NCBI RefSeq assembly: GCF_000383415.1
Contig: NZ_KB911260.1
Location: forward strand, 159,255 to 223,254
Direction of reading: 5' to 3'
Length of the DNA: 64,000 nucleotides
DNA from: Hyphomicrobium zavarzinii ATCC 27496
Lineage (GTDB): Bacteria; Pseudomonadota; Alphaproteobacteria; Rhizobiales; Hyphomicrobiaceae
Positions within the stretch are counted from its first letter, which is position 1. Each line of letters opens with the position of its first letter. A model generated the notes under the pieces. That model did no database searches and was not told where the DNA came from. It was given only the letters and a program-made list of their open reading frames with translations. This document shows, piece after piece, positions 36,196 to 45,663 of this stretch. The position numbers and the translations under genes were made by a program.

Positions 36196-36930
36196 ATGAC
36201 GATGAAGTTTTTGGGGGCTATGGCAGCCGTGGCCACGGGATTGGCCACGATGGCGGCGGGTTCGCTTCCGGCTGCGGCGGGAGACAGCAACGGCAACTTC
36301 CAGATCAAGGCCGGCGTCTCCGGCGTGTGGACCGATGACGATACGACCAGCCTGGTCACGTCGGGGGGTGTCAATCTGCTGGCCGCGGGCGCTCATGCCT
36401 CGACCGACGACATGGTGCTGCCCACGCTGACGCTCACCTATTTCTTCAACCGCAACGTGGCGGTGGAGCTGTTCTGCTGCTTCGGCCAGACCAGCGTTGT
36501 GGGCGAAGGCATTCTGCGCGGGAACGGCGAGCTGGCGGAGACGTGGATGTTCCCGCCGATCCTCACGCTGCAGTATCACTTCGACGGATTTGGTGCGGTT
36601 CGCCCGTACGTGGGCGCCGGCGTGGAGTGGATCCACTACTTCGACAGCAAGGTCGGCAAGAACGGTCTCGGTGCGGCTTCGGTGGATCTCGACGACAGCT
36701 TCGGGTTTGCGCTGCAGGCGGGCGTCGATTTCGACCTCGGCGGCGGCTGGTCGCTGGGTCTCGATGTGAAGAAGGTGTGGGAGGACACCGAGGTGACCTG
36801 GAAGTTCGCCAACGGCACGTCCATCAAGGCCGATCACGACATCGATCCGCTGATCGCGACCGCGAATCTCGGCTACCGCTTCAATCTCGACGACCTGTTC
36901 GGCCGGCGTGAAGCCGCGCCTCTCAAATAG
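36196..36930 (+). CDS. OmpW-family outer-membrane protein
   Basis: A 244-aa small beta-barrel. A signal peptide (to about LPAAAGD) precedes alternating strands typical of Omp[67 protein letters not shown], and a barrel-closing [12 protein letters not shown] near the end. OmpW proteins form small channels for hydrophobic compounds and are often induced under low oxygen, which fits the FixK/FNR-like boxes upstream. A second ATG two codons in is possible. Confidence 0.9.
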   Translation: MTMKFLGAMAAVATGLATMAAGSLPAAAGDSNGNFQIKAGVSGVWTDDDTTSLVTSGGVNLLAAGAHASTDDMVLPTLTLTYFFNRNVAVELFCCFGQTSVVGEGILRGNGELAETWMFPPILTLQYHFDGFGAVRPYVGAGVEWIHYFDSKVGKNGLGAASVDLDDSFGFALQAGVDFDLGGGWSLGLDVKKVWEDTEVTWKFANGTSIKADHDIDPLIATANLGYRFNLDDLFGRREAAPLK

Positions 36931-37001
36931 ACAGCAGGCTGCTCCGGCCTTCCGGAGCAGCCCCGCATTCCTTTCCGTTGTCCGTTGCGACGGAACACTT
37001 G

Positions 37002-37028
37002 GGCCTGGCGCAAGCTGGGCCTTTTTTT
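37002..37028 (+). terminator. intrinsic terminator after ompW
   Basis: GGCCTGGC (37002-37009), GCAA tetraloop, GCTGGGCC (37014-37021) with two G-T pairs, then T7. A stronger 11-bp hairpin without T-run lies upstream at 36937-36962. Confidence 0.75.
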
Positions 37029-37124
37029 ACCATCTGCAACTTGGGACGCGCCGGCCGGGCTCTTTCACGAGACGGCTCTGCTGGCTGCTTGCTCTCGCCT
37101 TTGGCGCCCGGCTACAGTGAGTCC

Positions 37125-37628
37125 ATGAGCAGAACCGGTTTCTATTCGGGGTCGTTCGATCCCGTCACCCTTGGGCACACGGACATCATCGCGCGCGCGA
37201 GCCGGCTGGTGGACCGGCTGGTGATCGGCATCGGCGTGCACCCCGCAAAGGCGCCACTGTTCTCCGACGAGGAGCGCGTCGAGATGCTGGAGGTGGAGAC
37301 GCGGGCCATTGCCACCTCTGCCGGGATCGACATCGACGTGATCACCTTCTCCGATCTCGCGGTCACGGCGGCGCAGCGGGTGGGTGCGAGCGTCATCTTT
37401 CGCGGGCTGCGCGACGGGACGGACTTTGACTACGAAATGCAGATGGCCAACATGAACGGGGAGATGGCGCCCGCGGTGCAGACCGTGTTCGTGGCGGCCT
37501 CGCCGGAGGTTCGGCATATCGCCGCCAATCTCGTGCGCCAGATTGCGCTGATGGGCGGCGACGTGACGCCGTTCGTGTCCACAGGGGTTGCGCTGCGGCT
37601 CGTGGACAAGGCAAAGGCCAAGCGGTAA
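37125..37628 (+). CDS. coaD: pantetheine-phosphate adenylyltransferase
   Basis: CoaD joins ATP to 4'-phosphopantetheine, the penultimate step of coenzyme A synthesis. The 167-aa protein has the nucleotidyltransferase motif [14 protein letters not shown] at its N-terminus, [13 protein letters not shown], the [19 protein letters not shown] segment, and SSxxVR-equivalent [16 protein letters not shown] 37125 directly precedes the first strand. It lies in the usual gyrA-coaD-ppi-queA-tgt order of Hyphomicrobiales, although accessory genes separate it from gyrA. Confidence 0.96.
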   Translation: MSRTGFYSGSFDPVTLGHTDIIARASRLVDRLVIGIGVHPAKAPLFSDEERVEMLEVETRAIATSAGIDIDVITFSDLAVTAAQRVGASVIFRGLRDGTDFDYEMQMANMNGEMAPAVQTVFVAASPEVRHIAANLVRQIALMGGDVTPFVSTGVALRLVDKAKAKR

Positions 37629-37747
37629 CGCTCTGGGATAGATCAACTTTCCAGCATCGGGTTGCCGCGAGGGCCGCAAAAGGCCATAACGGCGGCTCGG
37701 GCAGCGGCGGTCTTGCCGCGATAGGAAACCGGATTTGGGGAGCGCGC

Positions 37748-38371
37748 ATGGGAACGATCAGGTGGCTCGTCTCGCTGAAGGGGGCGGCCTTGATGGCGCT
37801 GGCCTTCGTCATGACGGCCTGCAGCGGCAACAGCTCTCAGATCCAGGTGGTCGACAAGACGCAGCCGGCGACGGCGGGCAGCATGGTGACGACGGGGGCC
37901 GTCGCCGCGGATCCCTCCAACACCCTCATCATGGAACTGAAGACCGGCAAGGTCACCATCCGGCTGAGGCCGGATCTGGCGCCGAAGCATGTGGAGCGCG
38001 TCAAGCAGCTCACGGCCCAGGGCTTCTACAACGGCCTCAAGTTCCACCGCGTGATCCCGGGCTTCATGGCCCAAACGGGCGATCCGCAGGGAACCGGCGC
38101 GGGCGGCTCGAACCTGCCGGATCTGCCGGCCGAATTCACGCCGACGCCTTTCGAGCGCGGCACGCTCGGCGCAGCGCGCACCTCGGACCCCAACAGCGCG
38201 AACAGCCAGTTCTTCATCTGCTTCACCTATGCGCCGCACCTCAATGGGCAGTACACGGTGTTCGGCCAGGTGGTTGACGGAATGCAGTACGTGGACCAGA
38301 TCGCCAAGGGCGAGCCGCCGCCGAAGCCCGACGTCATCGTGAAGATGTATCTGGCAACGGCCGCACCCTGA
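37748..38371 (+). CDS. lipoprotein cyclophilin-type peptidyl-prolyl isomerase
   Basis: A 207-aa cyclophilin with a lipoprotein signal: a hydrophobic stretch ends in lipobox VMTAC (Cys25), so the protein is tethered in the periplasm. The catalytic domain shows [43 protein letters not shown] and YTVFGQVVDGMQ. It is followed 97 bp later by a cytosolic cyclophilin of the same type, so the pair probably arose by tandem duplication and divided the two compartments. Confidence 0.93.
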   Translation: MGTIRWLVSLKGAALMALAFVMTACSGNSSQIQVVDKTQPATAGSMVTTGAVAADPSNTLIMELKTGKVTIRLRPDLAPKHVERVKQLTAQGFYNGLKFHRVIPGFMAQTGDPQGTGAGGSNLPDLPAEFTPTPFERGTLGAARTSDPNSANSQFFICFTYAPHLNGQYTVFGQVVDGMQYVDQIAKGEPPPKPDVIVKMYLATAAP

Positions 38372-38468
38372 TCGACGTTTCGATCGCAGCTCCTCCTCCC
38401 GGGTGGCCTACGGGCGCCGGGCGGTGGACGCGTTTTTTCCTTTCACCCTTTCAAGTGGAGCTTTCCCA

Positions 38469-38945
38469 ATGGCCGAGATCAAGGATCCCGAGAACACGCT
38501 GATCATCGATACGACGCAAGGGCGCGTCGTCATCGAGCTTCGCCCGGATCTGGCGCCGAACCACGTGGCGCGCATCAAGCAGCTCGTCCGCGAGGGCTTC
38601 TATGACGGCATCGTGTTCCATCGCGTGATCGACGGCTTCATGGCGCAGACGGGCTGCCCCAAGGGAACGGGCACGGGCGGGTCGAGCTATCCGAACCTCA
38701 AGGCCGAGTTCAACGCCGAGCCGCATGTGCGCGGCGTGTGCTCGATGGCGCGCGCGGCATCTCCCGACAGCGCCAACAGCCAGTTCTTCATCGTGTTCGA
38801 CGATGCGACCTTCCTCGACCGCAAGTACACGGTGTGGGGACAGGTGATCGAGGGCATGGAGAACGTGGACAAGATCAAGCGCGGCGAGCCGGTGCAGAAC
38901 CCCGACAAGATGGTGTCGGTGAAGGTGGCTGCGGACGCGGCCTGA
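38469..38945 (+). CDS. cytosolic cyclophilin-type peptidyl-prolyl isomerase
   Basis: A 158-aa single-domain cyclophilin without signal peptide. The domain carries [31 protein letters not shown], the active-site [11 protein letters not shown] and [21 protein letters not shown] 38469 was preferred to 38403 because the domain begins immediately and the upstream segment is not conserved-looking. It catalyses cis-trans isomerisation of Xaa-Pro bonds in cytosolic proteins. It is the second of a tandem pair. Confidence 0.94.
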   Translation: MAEIKDPENTLIIDTTQGRVVIELRPDLAPNHVARIKQLVREGFYDGIVFHRVIDGFMAQTGCPKGTGTGGSSYPNLKAEFNAEPHVRGVCSMARAASPDSANSQFFIVFDDATFLDRKYTVWGQVIEGMENVDKIKRGEPVQNPDKMVSVKVAADAA

Positions 38946-38967
38946 GGCGAGACCGGAAAGGGCTCAT

Positions 38968-39357
38968 ATGTCGGACGGGCGCTGGGCTTATTGGAACGCG
39001 GGGCTTGCTCCGTTGCTGGGTGCGGCGGGCGTGGCGCTCGCCGCAGTCGCTGCCCATCGCGTATCCGACACGCAGCTCGCGACGGCCTCGCAGTTCCTGA
39101 TTGTCCATGCGGCGGCGGCGTTGGCGTTGACGGCGTTCGGTGCGGGGGGCGAGCGGCGTACCGGCTTTCTAGCCGCCGCCTCGCTCATGATTTTTGCCGT
39201 CTCGCTGTTCTCAGGCGACCTCGTGGTGCGCGCGTTCACCGGCGAGCGCCTGTTTCCGTTCGCGGCGCCCACGGGCGGCTCGCTGCTGATCCTGTCCTGG
39301 GTGGTGGCAGCGTTCTGCGGTCTGCGCGGGGCTTTCTCGGCGCGCGGCAGGGGCTAG
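38968..39357 (+). CDS. DUF423 small membrane protein
   Basis: A 129-aa inner-membrane protein with about four helices ([73 protein letters not shown]). The pattern GAxGVALxAxAAH and FSGDL with P.GG is diagnostic of DUF423 (YgdD-like). The function is unknown. It starts 22 bp after the second cyclophilin, so it may share its transcript. Confidence 0.88.
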   Translation: MSDGRWAYWNAGLAPLLGAAGVALAAVAAHRVSDTQLATASQFLIVHAAAALALTAFGAGGERRTGFLAAASLMIFAVSLFSGDLVVRAFTGERLFPFAAPTGGSLLILSWVVAAFCGLRGAFSARGRG

Positions 39358-39527
39358 ACCCACTTCGGTGGCGGCTCGGATGGCCCTACGGGCGGCTCGA
39401 TCTTGGGCTCGGGCTCCTTGTCCGGTGGCGGCACCGGCTCCTTTGTCGGATCCGGGTTCATCGGCTCTGGCGGCTTGTGCGGGTCCGGATCGCCGGGGGA
39501 TCGCGTCGGTTTGTTCGGGCCGGGCAC
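39354..39527 (-). CDS. Pro-rich small protein (57 aa)
   Basis: On the minus strand GTG 39525-39527 follows AGGA with 7-nt spacing and the frame stops at TAG 39354-39356, overlapping the DUF423 stop. The product is about 40% proline with repeated acidic and basic units ([20 protein letters not shown]) and ends PPPKWV. Similar short Pro-rich proteins are common in Hyphomicrobiales next to unrelated genes. It is probably disordered; the function is unknown. Its position antisense to nothing else known supports it being real. Confidence 0.5.
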   Translation of the reverse strand: MPGPNKPTRSPGDPDPHKPPEPMNPDPTKEPVPPPDKEPEPKIEPPVGPSEPPPKWV

Positions 39528-39619
39528 GGGCGGGTCCTCGCTGGACAGAGATGTACTTAACGAACGCGTCGTCGTCGCAGAGGGTTCCGCCCCGGGCCGG
39601 GAGCCTCTATGAGAGCGCG

Positions 39620-40738
39620 ATGCGCACCGACCTTTTCGATTTCGACCTTCCTGACGATCGCATTGCCCTGCATCCGGCCGAGCCGAGGGATGCGGCGCGG
39701 ATGCTCGTGGTCGATCCCGGCCGCGTGCCGGTGCTAGCCGATCTCGGGGTGCGGGATCTGCCGGATCTCTTGCGGCCGGGCGATGCGCTGGTGCTCAACG
39801 ATACGCGCGTCATTCCGGCTGCGCTTGAGGGCGTGCGCATCAGGGGAGAGTTGCGCTCGCGCGTTGCCTTCAATCTGCTGCGCCGCGTGGACGGGGCGCG
39901 GTGGCGGGCGCTCGCGCGTCCCGCCAAGCGGCTCGCCGTGGGAGACCGGGTGCGGTTCGGCACGGAGGCGGAGGGCATGACCTGCCTGCTGGCGGCGCTC
40001 GACGCGACCGTGACGGAGCGACTGGACGCTGGCGAGGTGGAGCTGGCCTTCGATCTTTCGGGCCCAGATCTCGACCGGGCGATCGAGAGCGTGGGCGAGA
40101 TGCCGCTTCCGCCCTACATCGCGCTGAAGCGCGGGCCGGACGCGCGGGATCGCGCAAGCTATCAGACCATTTACGCCGCGCAGGAAGGGGCGGTGGCCGC
40201 GCCGACGGCAGGGCTGCATTTCACGCCGGAGCTGTTTGCGGCGCTCGATCAGCGCGGCATCTCCCGCCATTTCGTGACGCTGCATGTGGGGGCGGGCACG
40301 TTTCTGCCAGTCAAGGCGGACGACACGCGCGAGCACAAGATGCACTCCGAGTACGGGGTGGTTTTGACGGAGACGGCGGCAGCGCTCAACGCGGTGCGCG
40401 CCTCGGGCGGGCGCATCGTTGCGGTCGGGACGACGTCGCTCCGCATTCTCGAAAGCGCGGCCACCCCGGACGGCGTCATCCATCCCTTTTCGGGTGATAC
40501 CGCGATCTTCATTACGCCGGGCTATGCCTTCCGCGCCATCGACGTGCTGCTCACCAATTTCCATCTGCCGCGCTCGACGCTGTTCATGCTGGTTTCGGCT
40601 TTCGCCGGGCTCGACACCATGAAGGCCGCGTACGCGCATGCGGTGGCCTCCGGATACCGCTTCTATTCCTACGGGGATGCGTCGCTGCTGTTCAAAGCGG
40701 CACCGGCTCCCGCCGACCACAAGGACAGTCATGACTGA
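39620..40738 (+). CDS. queA: S-adenosylmethionine:tRNA ribosyltransferase-isomerase
   Basis: QueA moves the ribosyl group of SAM onto preQ1-modified tRNA to give epoxyqueuosine. The product is 372 aa. It starts [20 protein letters not shown], as in most homologues, and carries [51 protein letters not shown] and [22 protein letters not shown] 39620 lies at this conserved start; upstream frame is discarded. It overlaps tgt by 8 bp, so the two queuosine genes are co-translated. Confidence 0.97.
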   Translation: MRTDLFDFDLPDDRIALHPAEPRDAARMLVVDPGRVPVLADLGVRDLPDLLRPGDALVLNDTRVIPAALEGVRIRGELRSRVAFNLLRRVDGARWRALARPAKRLAVGDRVRFGTEAEGMTCLLAALDATVTERLDAGEVELAFDLSGPDLDRAIESVGEMPLPPYIALKRGPDARDRASYQTIYAAQEGAVAAPTAGLHFTPELFAALDQRGISRHFVTLHVGAGTFLPVKADDTREHKMHSEYGVVLTETAAALNAVRASGGRIVAVGTTSLRILESAATPDGVIHPFSGDTAIFITPGYAFRAIDVLLTNFHLPRSTLFMLVSAFAGLDTMKAAYAHAVASGYRFYSYGDASLLFKAAPAPADHKDSHD

Positions 40739-41876
40739 GGCATTCTACTATCGTCCGCTCGGGCGGGACGGACTGGCGCGCCGGGGCGAGATCGTGACGC
40801 CGCGCGGGATCATCCGCACGCCCGCGTTCATGCCCGTTGGCACGGTGGCGACGGTGAAGGCGCTCTATCCGGAGCAGGTGCGCGATGCAGGCGCCGACAT
40901 CCTGCTCGGCAACACCTATCATCTGATGCTGCGGCCGGGCGCGGAGCGCGTCGCGAAGCTGGGCGGCCTGCATAAGTTCATGCGCTGGGAGAAGCCGATC
41001 CTCACGGATTCGGGCGGCTTCCAGGTGATGAGCCTCTCCAAGATCCGCAAGATCACGGAGGAGGGGGCGCTGTTCCAATCGCATCTCGACGGATCGCGGC
41101 ACATGCTTTCGCCCGAGCGGTCGATCGAGATTCAGTGCCTGCTCGGCTCAGACATTCAGATGCAGTTCGACGAGTGCATCGAGCTTCCGGCGGAGCGGCG
41201 CGAGGTGGAGCGCGCGATGGAGCTGTCGCTGCGCTGGGCCGAGCGGTCTCGCACGGCGTTTCTGGGGCAGCGCGCGAGCGGCGGCGCTGGGCCGGGCCAG
41301 GCGCTGTTCGGCATCGTGCAGGGTGGTACGGACACGGACCTGCGTCGGCGCTCGGCCGAGGCGCTGGTCGGTCTCGATCTCGAGGGCTATGCGGTGGGCG
41401 GCCTTGCGGTCGGCGAGGGGCACGACCTGATGCTTGCCACGCTGGAAGCGACGCTGCCGTTCCTGCCGGAGAACAAGCCGCGCTATCTGATGGGCGTCGG
41501 CACGCCGCTCGATCTCATCGAGGCGGTGCGGCGGGGCATCGACATGTTCGATTGTGTGCTGCCGACGCGGAACGGGCGCCATGGGCTCGCCTATACGTGG
41601 GGCGGCCCCGTCAATCTGCGCAACGCGGTCAACGCCGACGATGCCGCGCCGCTCGATCCGGAAAGCTCGTGCCCTGCGGCGCGGGACTATTCGCGCGCCT
41701 ATCTGCATCATCTGATCCGCTCGGGCGAGTATCTCGGCGCGATGATCCTCTCGTGGGTGAACACGGTGTTCTACCAGGACCTGATGGCGCGCATGCGAGC
41801 CGCCATCGAGGAGGGCCGGTTCGCAGATTGGGCGGAGGAGACCAAGGCGCGCATCGTCACCAAGCCTGCCGCGTAG
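40731..41876 (+). CDS. tgt: tRNA-guanine transglycosylase
   Basis: Tgt swaps guanine-34 for preQ1 in tRNAs with GUN anticodons, just before the QueA step. The product is 381 aa. Landmarks are [23 protein letters not shown] (nucleophile region), [44 protein letters not shown] and the [12 protein letters not shown] loop. The zinc-site Cys residues lie in the C-terminal third. It is translationally coupled to queA through ATGACTGA. Confidence 0.97.
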   Translation: MTEAFYYRPLGRDGLARRGEIVTPRGIIRTPAFMPVGTVATVKALYPEQVRDAGADILLGNTYHLMLRPGAERVAKLGGLHKFMRWEKPILTDSGGFQVMSLSKIRKITEEGALFQSHLDGSRHMLSPERSIEIQCLLGSDIQMQFDECIELPAERREVERAMELSLRWAERSRTAFLGQRASGGAGPGQALFGIVQGGTDTDLRRRSAEALVGLDLEGYAVGGLAVGEGHDLMLATLEATLPFLPENKPRYLMGVGTPLDLIEAVRRGIDMFDCVLPTRNGRHGLAYTWGGPVNLRNAVNADDAAPLDPESSCPAARDYSRAYLHHLIRSGEYLGAMILSWVNTVFYQDLMARMRAAIEEGRFADWAEETKARIVTKPAA

Positions 41877-41900
41877 GTTTCACTGCCAGGGAAGTGCGGA

Positions 41901-42842
41901 TCAGGACGGCGGAGCGGCGTCCACCATCTCGCGTGCGATGCTGCGCTCGCGGTGGACGAGATAGACGCCCGAGCCCACGATCAGCGTTGCGCCGGCCAGC
42001 GTCCACAGATCCGGCAGGTCTCCGAACACCGCATATCCGAAGGCCACCATGGTGAGAAGCTGCATGTAAATGAAGGGCGCGATGGAGGAGGCGGGCGCGA
42101 GCCGGTAGGCGTGCAGGAACAGCCAGTGGCCGACGCCGCCGAGAATGCCGAGCGCGCCGAGCAACACCCAGGCGATCGCGTCGGGCGGCGTCTGCCAGCC
42201 GGCGTATGCGATGGGTGCGCCAGCGAACGTGCCGACGAACATCGAATAGAACAGCGTGACGAGCGGCGGATCGAAATGCGCCATGTGGCGCGTGAGCAGC
42301 ATGAATAGCGCATAGACTAGCATGGCCGCGAACGCATAGAGCACGGCCGGATGGATGACGCCGAAACCGGGCCGCACTGCGATCAGAACCCCGATAAAGC
42401 CCACCAGGATCGCGACGAGCCTGCGGCGGCCTACCCATTCGCCGAGCAGCGGGCCTGCGAGCAGCGCCACCATGAGGGGCGCGAGGAAGACGATGGTGAT
42501 GGTCTGGTCCAGGCGCATGTATTGCAGCGCAAGGAAGTTGAAAGCGGTGGTTCCTACCATCAGCACGGAGCGGACGAGTTGAAGCCCAAGCCTGTTGGTG
42601 GTGAAGAGCGCTTTTGCGCTCATGATACCGAACGCTGGCACGAGCAGGAGCAGCAGCACGAACTGGCCGATGAAGCGTGCCCACACCACCTGGCCGACGG
42701 TGAGACCGTCGCGCGTGACGAGATACTTCGCGGTGGTGTCGAGACCCGAAAAGAGCACGACGGCGGCCACCATCAGGCCGATGGCCTTGAGCCGCTGGCG
42801 GGCGGCATCGGTGTCATTGGAACTATCGGGAGCGTCTTTCAT
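41901..42842 (-). CDS. DMT-superfamily (EamA) exporter
   Basis: A 313-aa inner-membrane protein with ten predicted helices arranged as two EamA repeats (first about 20-150, second about 165-300). Features include LFSGLDTTAKYLVTRDGLTV, VVWARFIGQF, PLMVALLAGPLLGEWVGRRR and, in the second repeat, LAPASSIAPFIYMQLLTMVA. Such proteins export amino acids, metabolites or drugs; the substrate cannot be told. It is convergent with tgt, with only 24 bp between the stops. Confidence 0.9.
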   Translation of the reverse strand: MKDAPDSSNDTDAARQRLKAIGLMVAAVVLFSGLDTTAKYLVTRDGLTVGQVVWARFIGQFVLLLLLVPAFGIMSAKALFTTNRLGLQLVRSVLMVGTTAFNFLALQYMRLDQTITIVFLAPLMVALLAGPLLGEWVGRRRLVAILVGFIGVLIAVRPGFGVIHPAVLYAFAAMLVYALFMLLTRHMAHFDPPLVTLFYSMFVGTFAGAPIAYAGWQTPPDAIAWVLLGALGILGGVGHWLFLHAYRLAPASSIAPFIYMQLLTMVAFGYAVFGDLPDLWTLAGATLIVGSGVYLVHRERSIAREMVDAAPPS

Positions 42843-43241
42843 GGCGGGCCGGGTTCGATGCGCGCTTCTCTCGTCGCCGAAGGGCCGAGTGCCGGTGGCG
42901 GCTGTCGCGCTCGGCGCGCCTCAGCGCATCGCGAACGATCAGGCTTTAAGCATGTGCCCCGTCTTAATGCACGGAATTGCGGAGGAGGCGCGGCATTTTC
43001 GCTGTGCGTCGTAACTGATCCTGCCCTGCCCGAGACCGGCTTGCTTTTGCGATGCCCGGGAAGCCCTGTGGCGCTCACGCGCGTTTCCCGAGCGTTTTTT
43101 CCGGGACTGGGCGACCGACGCCCCGTTTGCTGCGTTAATTCTCGTGCTTCATGTCGGAAAAGCGCTTCACACTGGTCCGGAACCACACTAGAAAGCGCTC
43201 TCTCCATGAGGCCGTCCGCACGCACTGCGTGAGACGGCTTG
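42843..43241. other. intergenic region upstream of tRNA-Lys
   Basis: About 400 bp without a convincing gene. At 43143-43180 it holds a degenerate copy of the TGTCGGAAAA-type dispersed repeat also present before clpP, and an imperfect inverted pair AGCGCTT (43159-43165)/AAGCGCT (43194-43200). The tRNA promoter should lie in the last 60 bp. Confidence 0.4.
43143..43180. repeat. degenerate copy of an alphaproteobacterial dispersed repeat
   Basis: TGCTTCATGTCGGAAAAGCG and the following CTTCACACTGGTCCGG closely match the copies at 54721-54750 and 54791-54832. They resemble the short intergenic repeat common in Hyphomicrobiales with the core GTCGGAAAACCG. Confidence 0.45.
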
Positions 43242-43316
43242 GGGCCGGTAGCTCAGAGGTAGAGCACGTGACTTTTAATCATGGGGTCGAGGGTTCGATT
43301 CCCTCCCGGCTCACCA
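43242..43316 (+). tRNA. tRNA-Lys(TTT)
   Basis: A 75-nt cloverleaf with CCA encoded. The acceptor GGGCCGG pairs with CCGGCTC (one G-T). The D arm is GCTC/GAGC, anticodon stem CGTGA/TCATG, loop CTTTTAA with TTT at 43274-43276, and T arm GAGGG-TTCGATT-CCCTC. Discriminator A is followed by CCA. Confidence 0.97.
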
Positions 43317-43428
43317 AAATTTCTCAATAGCTTTAATCGACTAAGGACCAGCGCGGGTCTCTGGGACGCGTTTGCGTCCGGCTGTTGCCGGACGCAATGG
43401 GGACGCGGGGGACGGCGTACTCTGGCGT

Positions 43429-43866
43429 TTACTCGCAGGGGACGGTCATGGTCTTGCCGACGGCGGGGAAGAACTTCTTGCAGCCGACTTCCGCCGCGGG
43501 TTCGGGGGTAGCGTTCGTGGTTTGGCGGCCGGTCTCCAGGAGCATCGCGGTCGAAACCGGGGTTTCGCGCTGGGGCTGGGCTTCCTCGGCAGGGGCCTCC
43601 GCGGTGGCGACCTTGGTGGGCGCGGTTTTGGCGGCAGGGGCGGGATCAGCCTTGGCAACGCGGGTTTTCTGGGGTGCGGGGAGGCGCTTCTGCTGCGTCT
43701 CAGCGACGTAAACGCGCTTCTTTTGCGGGCGCTTAGCCTGGTTCGTCAGGTGGGGCCGGACGACCTCCGGGGTGTATTCGCAGGAGATGCAAGCCTGAGC
43801 GCCCGAAGCAAAAAGCGTTGCCGAAGCGATGAGTGAGGTGGCGATGGCCAGAATGGTCCGTGTCAT
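43429..43866 (-). CDS. secreted small protein with CISC motif, unknown function
   Basis: A 145-aa exported protein. The signal peptide MTRTILAIATSLIASATLFA is cut near ASGAQA, leaving a mature N-terminus with CISCEYTPEVV. The middle is a Lys/Ala/Pro-rich low-complexity stretch, and two Cys return near the end (VGCKKFF, VPCE). A similar CxxCEYTPE start occurs in other Hyphomicrobiales hypotheticals. No function is known; the CxxC at the mature N-terminus could bind metal or form a disulfide. Confidence 0.68.
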   Translation of the reverse strand: MTRTILAIATSLIASATLFASGAQACISCEYTPEVVRPHLTNQAKRPQKKRVYVAETQQKRLPAPQKTRVAKADPAPAAKTAPTKVATAEAPAEEAQPQRETPVSTAMLLETGRQTTNATPEPAAEVGCKKFFPAVGKTMTVPCE

Positions 43867-44014
43867 TGATGCCTCCCGAGGTTTCGCGCCCTAACCTGGT
43901 ATTCGTCCCGGGATTGATCATGCGCGTCCGGCCCCTGCGGGGCTGTTCCAGCCGGAACAGGCTCCGAAATTTCTGGAGGCCAGGGTGCGCGTGAGGCCTT
44001 TTCGGCGCTTGGAC

Positions 44015-44302
44015 CTACCTGAGGCGGTAGCAGTTCGAGTAGGTCCGGGGCGTGCGGGTGACGTCGTAGCCCGACAGGCACTGGACGAGCGAGGTCTCCG
44101 TCGGATGGCGGAAGAGGAGCAGCGCGGCGCGGTTGTCGTATCCGCTGGTGAAGCCTGCGACCTGCCAGCCGGACTTCAGGAGCTCCTCGATGGAGATCTG
44201 CTCCTCGTCCGGCTGGGAGCGAGCGTCCGGCGGCGGGAGAAGGAAGGCCGCCGTGAGCGCAAGGGCGCCTGCAAGGGTGGTGCGATAAGGGAAAGTCATC
44301 AC
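44015..44302 (-). CDS. small secreted protein, unknown function
   Basis: A 95-aa exported protein. The signal peptide (TTLAGALALTAAFLLPPPDA) ends near ARS, and a compact domain follows: EQISIEELLKSGWQVAGFTSG, ALLLFRHPTETSLVQCLSGY, and TYSNCYRLR. Two cysteines probably form a disulfide. Proteins of this form are common orphans in Hyphomicrobiales. It is in the same direction as the previous gene, 148 bp upstream of it. Confidence 0.68.
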   Translation of the reverse strand: MMTFPYRTTLAGALALTAAFLLPPPDARSQPDEEQISIEELLKSGWQVAGFTSGYDNRAALLLFRHPTETSLVQCLSGYDVTRTPRTYSNCYRLR

Positions 44303-44686
44303 GTCCTCCTGTGCCTCGAAGGAATACCGGACCGCGCCCTCTCGTCCTGATCCAGAACGGGGGCATCATATCGCTTTTTTGCCGCATGAGGGGGTGGTTT
44401 GCCCGGAAACGCCGCGGCTGGGCGCGACCTGCCTGAAGGACGGGCGAAAGCCACGGACGACGCTCGGAAATCCAGGCCCGCGCGCCCTTGCCGCCACTTG
44501 CGGGCGTCACACGGCGCCATTAGGGTACGCTCCGCTGGGTGGTTCGAGTGCGACGCAGGGCAGGTTTTGCCCTCCGGGCCACACTATCCCGTAGGTTCTC
44601 GGGTTCGTCCCTCACAGCCAAGATCTTCGCGGCTGGCACTCCGCTTGCCTCAGAGCCGCATGCCACAAGTGTCCAAGGAGGATTTC
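44303..44686. other. intergenic region upstream of sseA
   Basis: About 380 bp holding divergent promoters for the small secreted gene and sseA. I see no small gene, clear promoter or operator. The sseA start is set by its ribosome-binding site at the right end. Confidence 0.35.
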
Positions 44687-45553
44687 GTGCCGGGTAGCGC
44701 CAAGAACTGGATTGTCGAGACGGACTGGCTGGCGGATCATCTCGATGCGCCCGACCTCATTGTTTTCGACGGCTCCTGGCATCTGCCGAACTCGGGCCGC
44801 GACGCGAAGGCGGAGTATCTCGCCGAGCATATTCCGGGTGCGCTGTTCTTCGACATCGACGATCTGGTCGACGAGAAATCGCCGCTGCCGCACATGCTGC
44901 CGCCCACGCCGAAGTTCGCGTCGCGGATGAAGAAAATGGGCGTCGGCGACGGCATGCGCATCGTGATCTACGATACCTATGGCCTGTTCTCCGCCGCGCG
45001 CGTGTGGTGGACGTTCCGCGCCATGGGGCATCAGGACGTGGCGGTGCTGAACGGCGGCCTCAAGAAGTGGAAGGCCGAGGGGCGTCCGCTCGAGGACATG
45101 GCGCCGGTGCCGCGCACGGCGCGCCACTTCACGCCGCTCCTCAACAACTCGCTGGTGCGCGATCTCGACGACATCAAGGGCTATGTCGCCAAGGGCGGCA
45201 CGCAGATCGTCGACGCGCGGCCGAAGGCACGTTTCGAGGGCACGGAGCCCGAGCCGCGCCCGGGCCTGCGCGCCGGACATATCCCCGGCTCCAAGAACGT
45301 GCCGTCGTCCACCATCCTGAATGCAGACGGGACCCTCAAGTCCAAGGCGGAGCTCGAGAAGATCTTCCGCGACGTTGGCATCGATCCCCAGCAGCCGGTG
45401 GTGACCACGTGCGGATCGGGCGTGACCGCCTCAATGCTGTCGCTGGCGCTCAGCGTGATCGGCCAGGACAACGCTGCCGTCTATGACGGCGCGTGGGCAG
45501 AGTGGGGCCAGGAGGCGCTCGATACGCAGGTGGAGACGGGGCCCGCGAAATAG
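44687..45553 (+). CDS. sseA: 3-mercaptopyruvate sulfurtransferase
   Basis: A two-domain rhodanese that moves sulfur from 3-mercaptopyruvate to thiol or cyanide acceptors. The product is 288 aa. The inactive N-terminal domain runs to about residue 150; the active C-terminal domain carries the catalytic loop CGSGVT, the mark of mercaptopyruvate rather than thiosulfate enzymes. GTG 44687 was chosen because a perfect AAGGAGG (44675-44681) ends 5 nt before it; an ATG at 44660 lies upstream but without such a site. Confidence 0.93.
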   Translation: MPGSAKNWIVETDWLADHLDAPDLIVFDGSWHLPNSGRDAKAEYLAEHIPGALFFDIDDLVDEKSPLPHMLPPTPKFASRMKKMGVGDGMRIVIYDTYGLFSAARVWWTFRAMGHQDVAVLNGGLKKWKAEGRPLEDMAPVPRTARHFTPLLNNSLVRDLDDIKGYVAKGGTQIVDARPKARFEGTEPEPRPGLRAGHIPGSKNVPSSTILNADGTLKSKAELEKIFRDVGIDPQQPVVTTCGSGVTASMLSLALSVIGQDNAAVYDGAWAEWGQEALDTQVETGPAK

Positions 45554-45602
45554 CTCAAGGGCGCGTCTGTTTTCCGTTTCGGTTGTTCCGTTTAAAGTGA
45601 GA

Positions 45603-45634
45603 AGCGCGCGGGCTCCCAAGTCCGCGCGCTTTTT
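45603..45634 (+). terminator. intrinsic terminator after sseA
   Basis: AGCGCGCGG (45603-45611) pairs with CCGCGCGCT (45622-45630), followed by TTTT. It lies between sseA and the VWA gene. Confidence 0.82.
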
Positions 45635-45663
45635 CGGTCCTGGCCCGGTCGAAGGACGGTCTC

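Noticed and set aside
36937-36962. An intrinsic terminator right after ompW
   Set aside because: The 11-bp stem is perfect but has no T-run; the hairpin at 37002-37028 with T7 is the better terminator.
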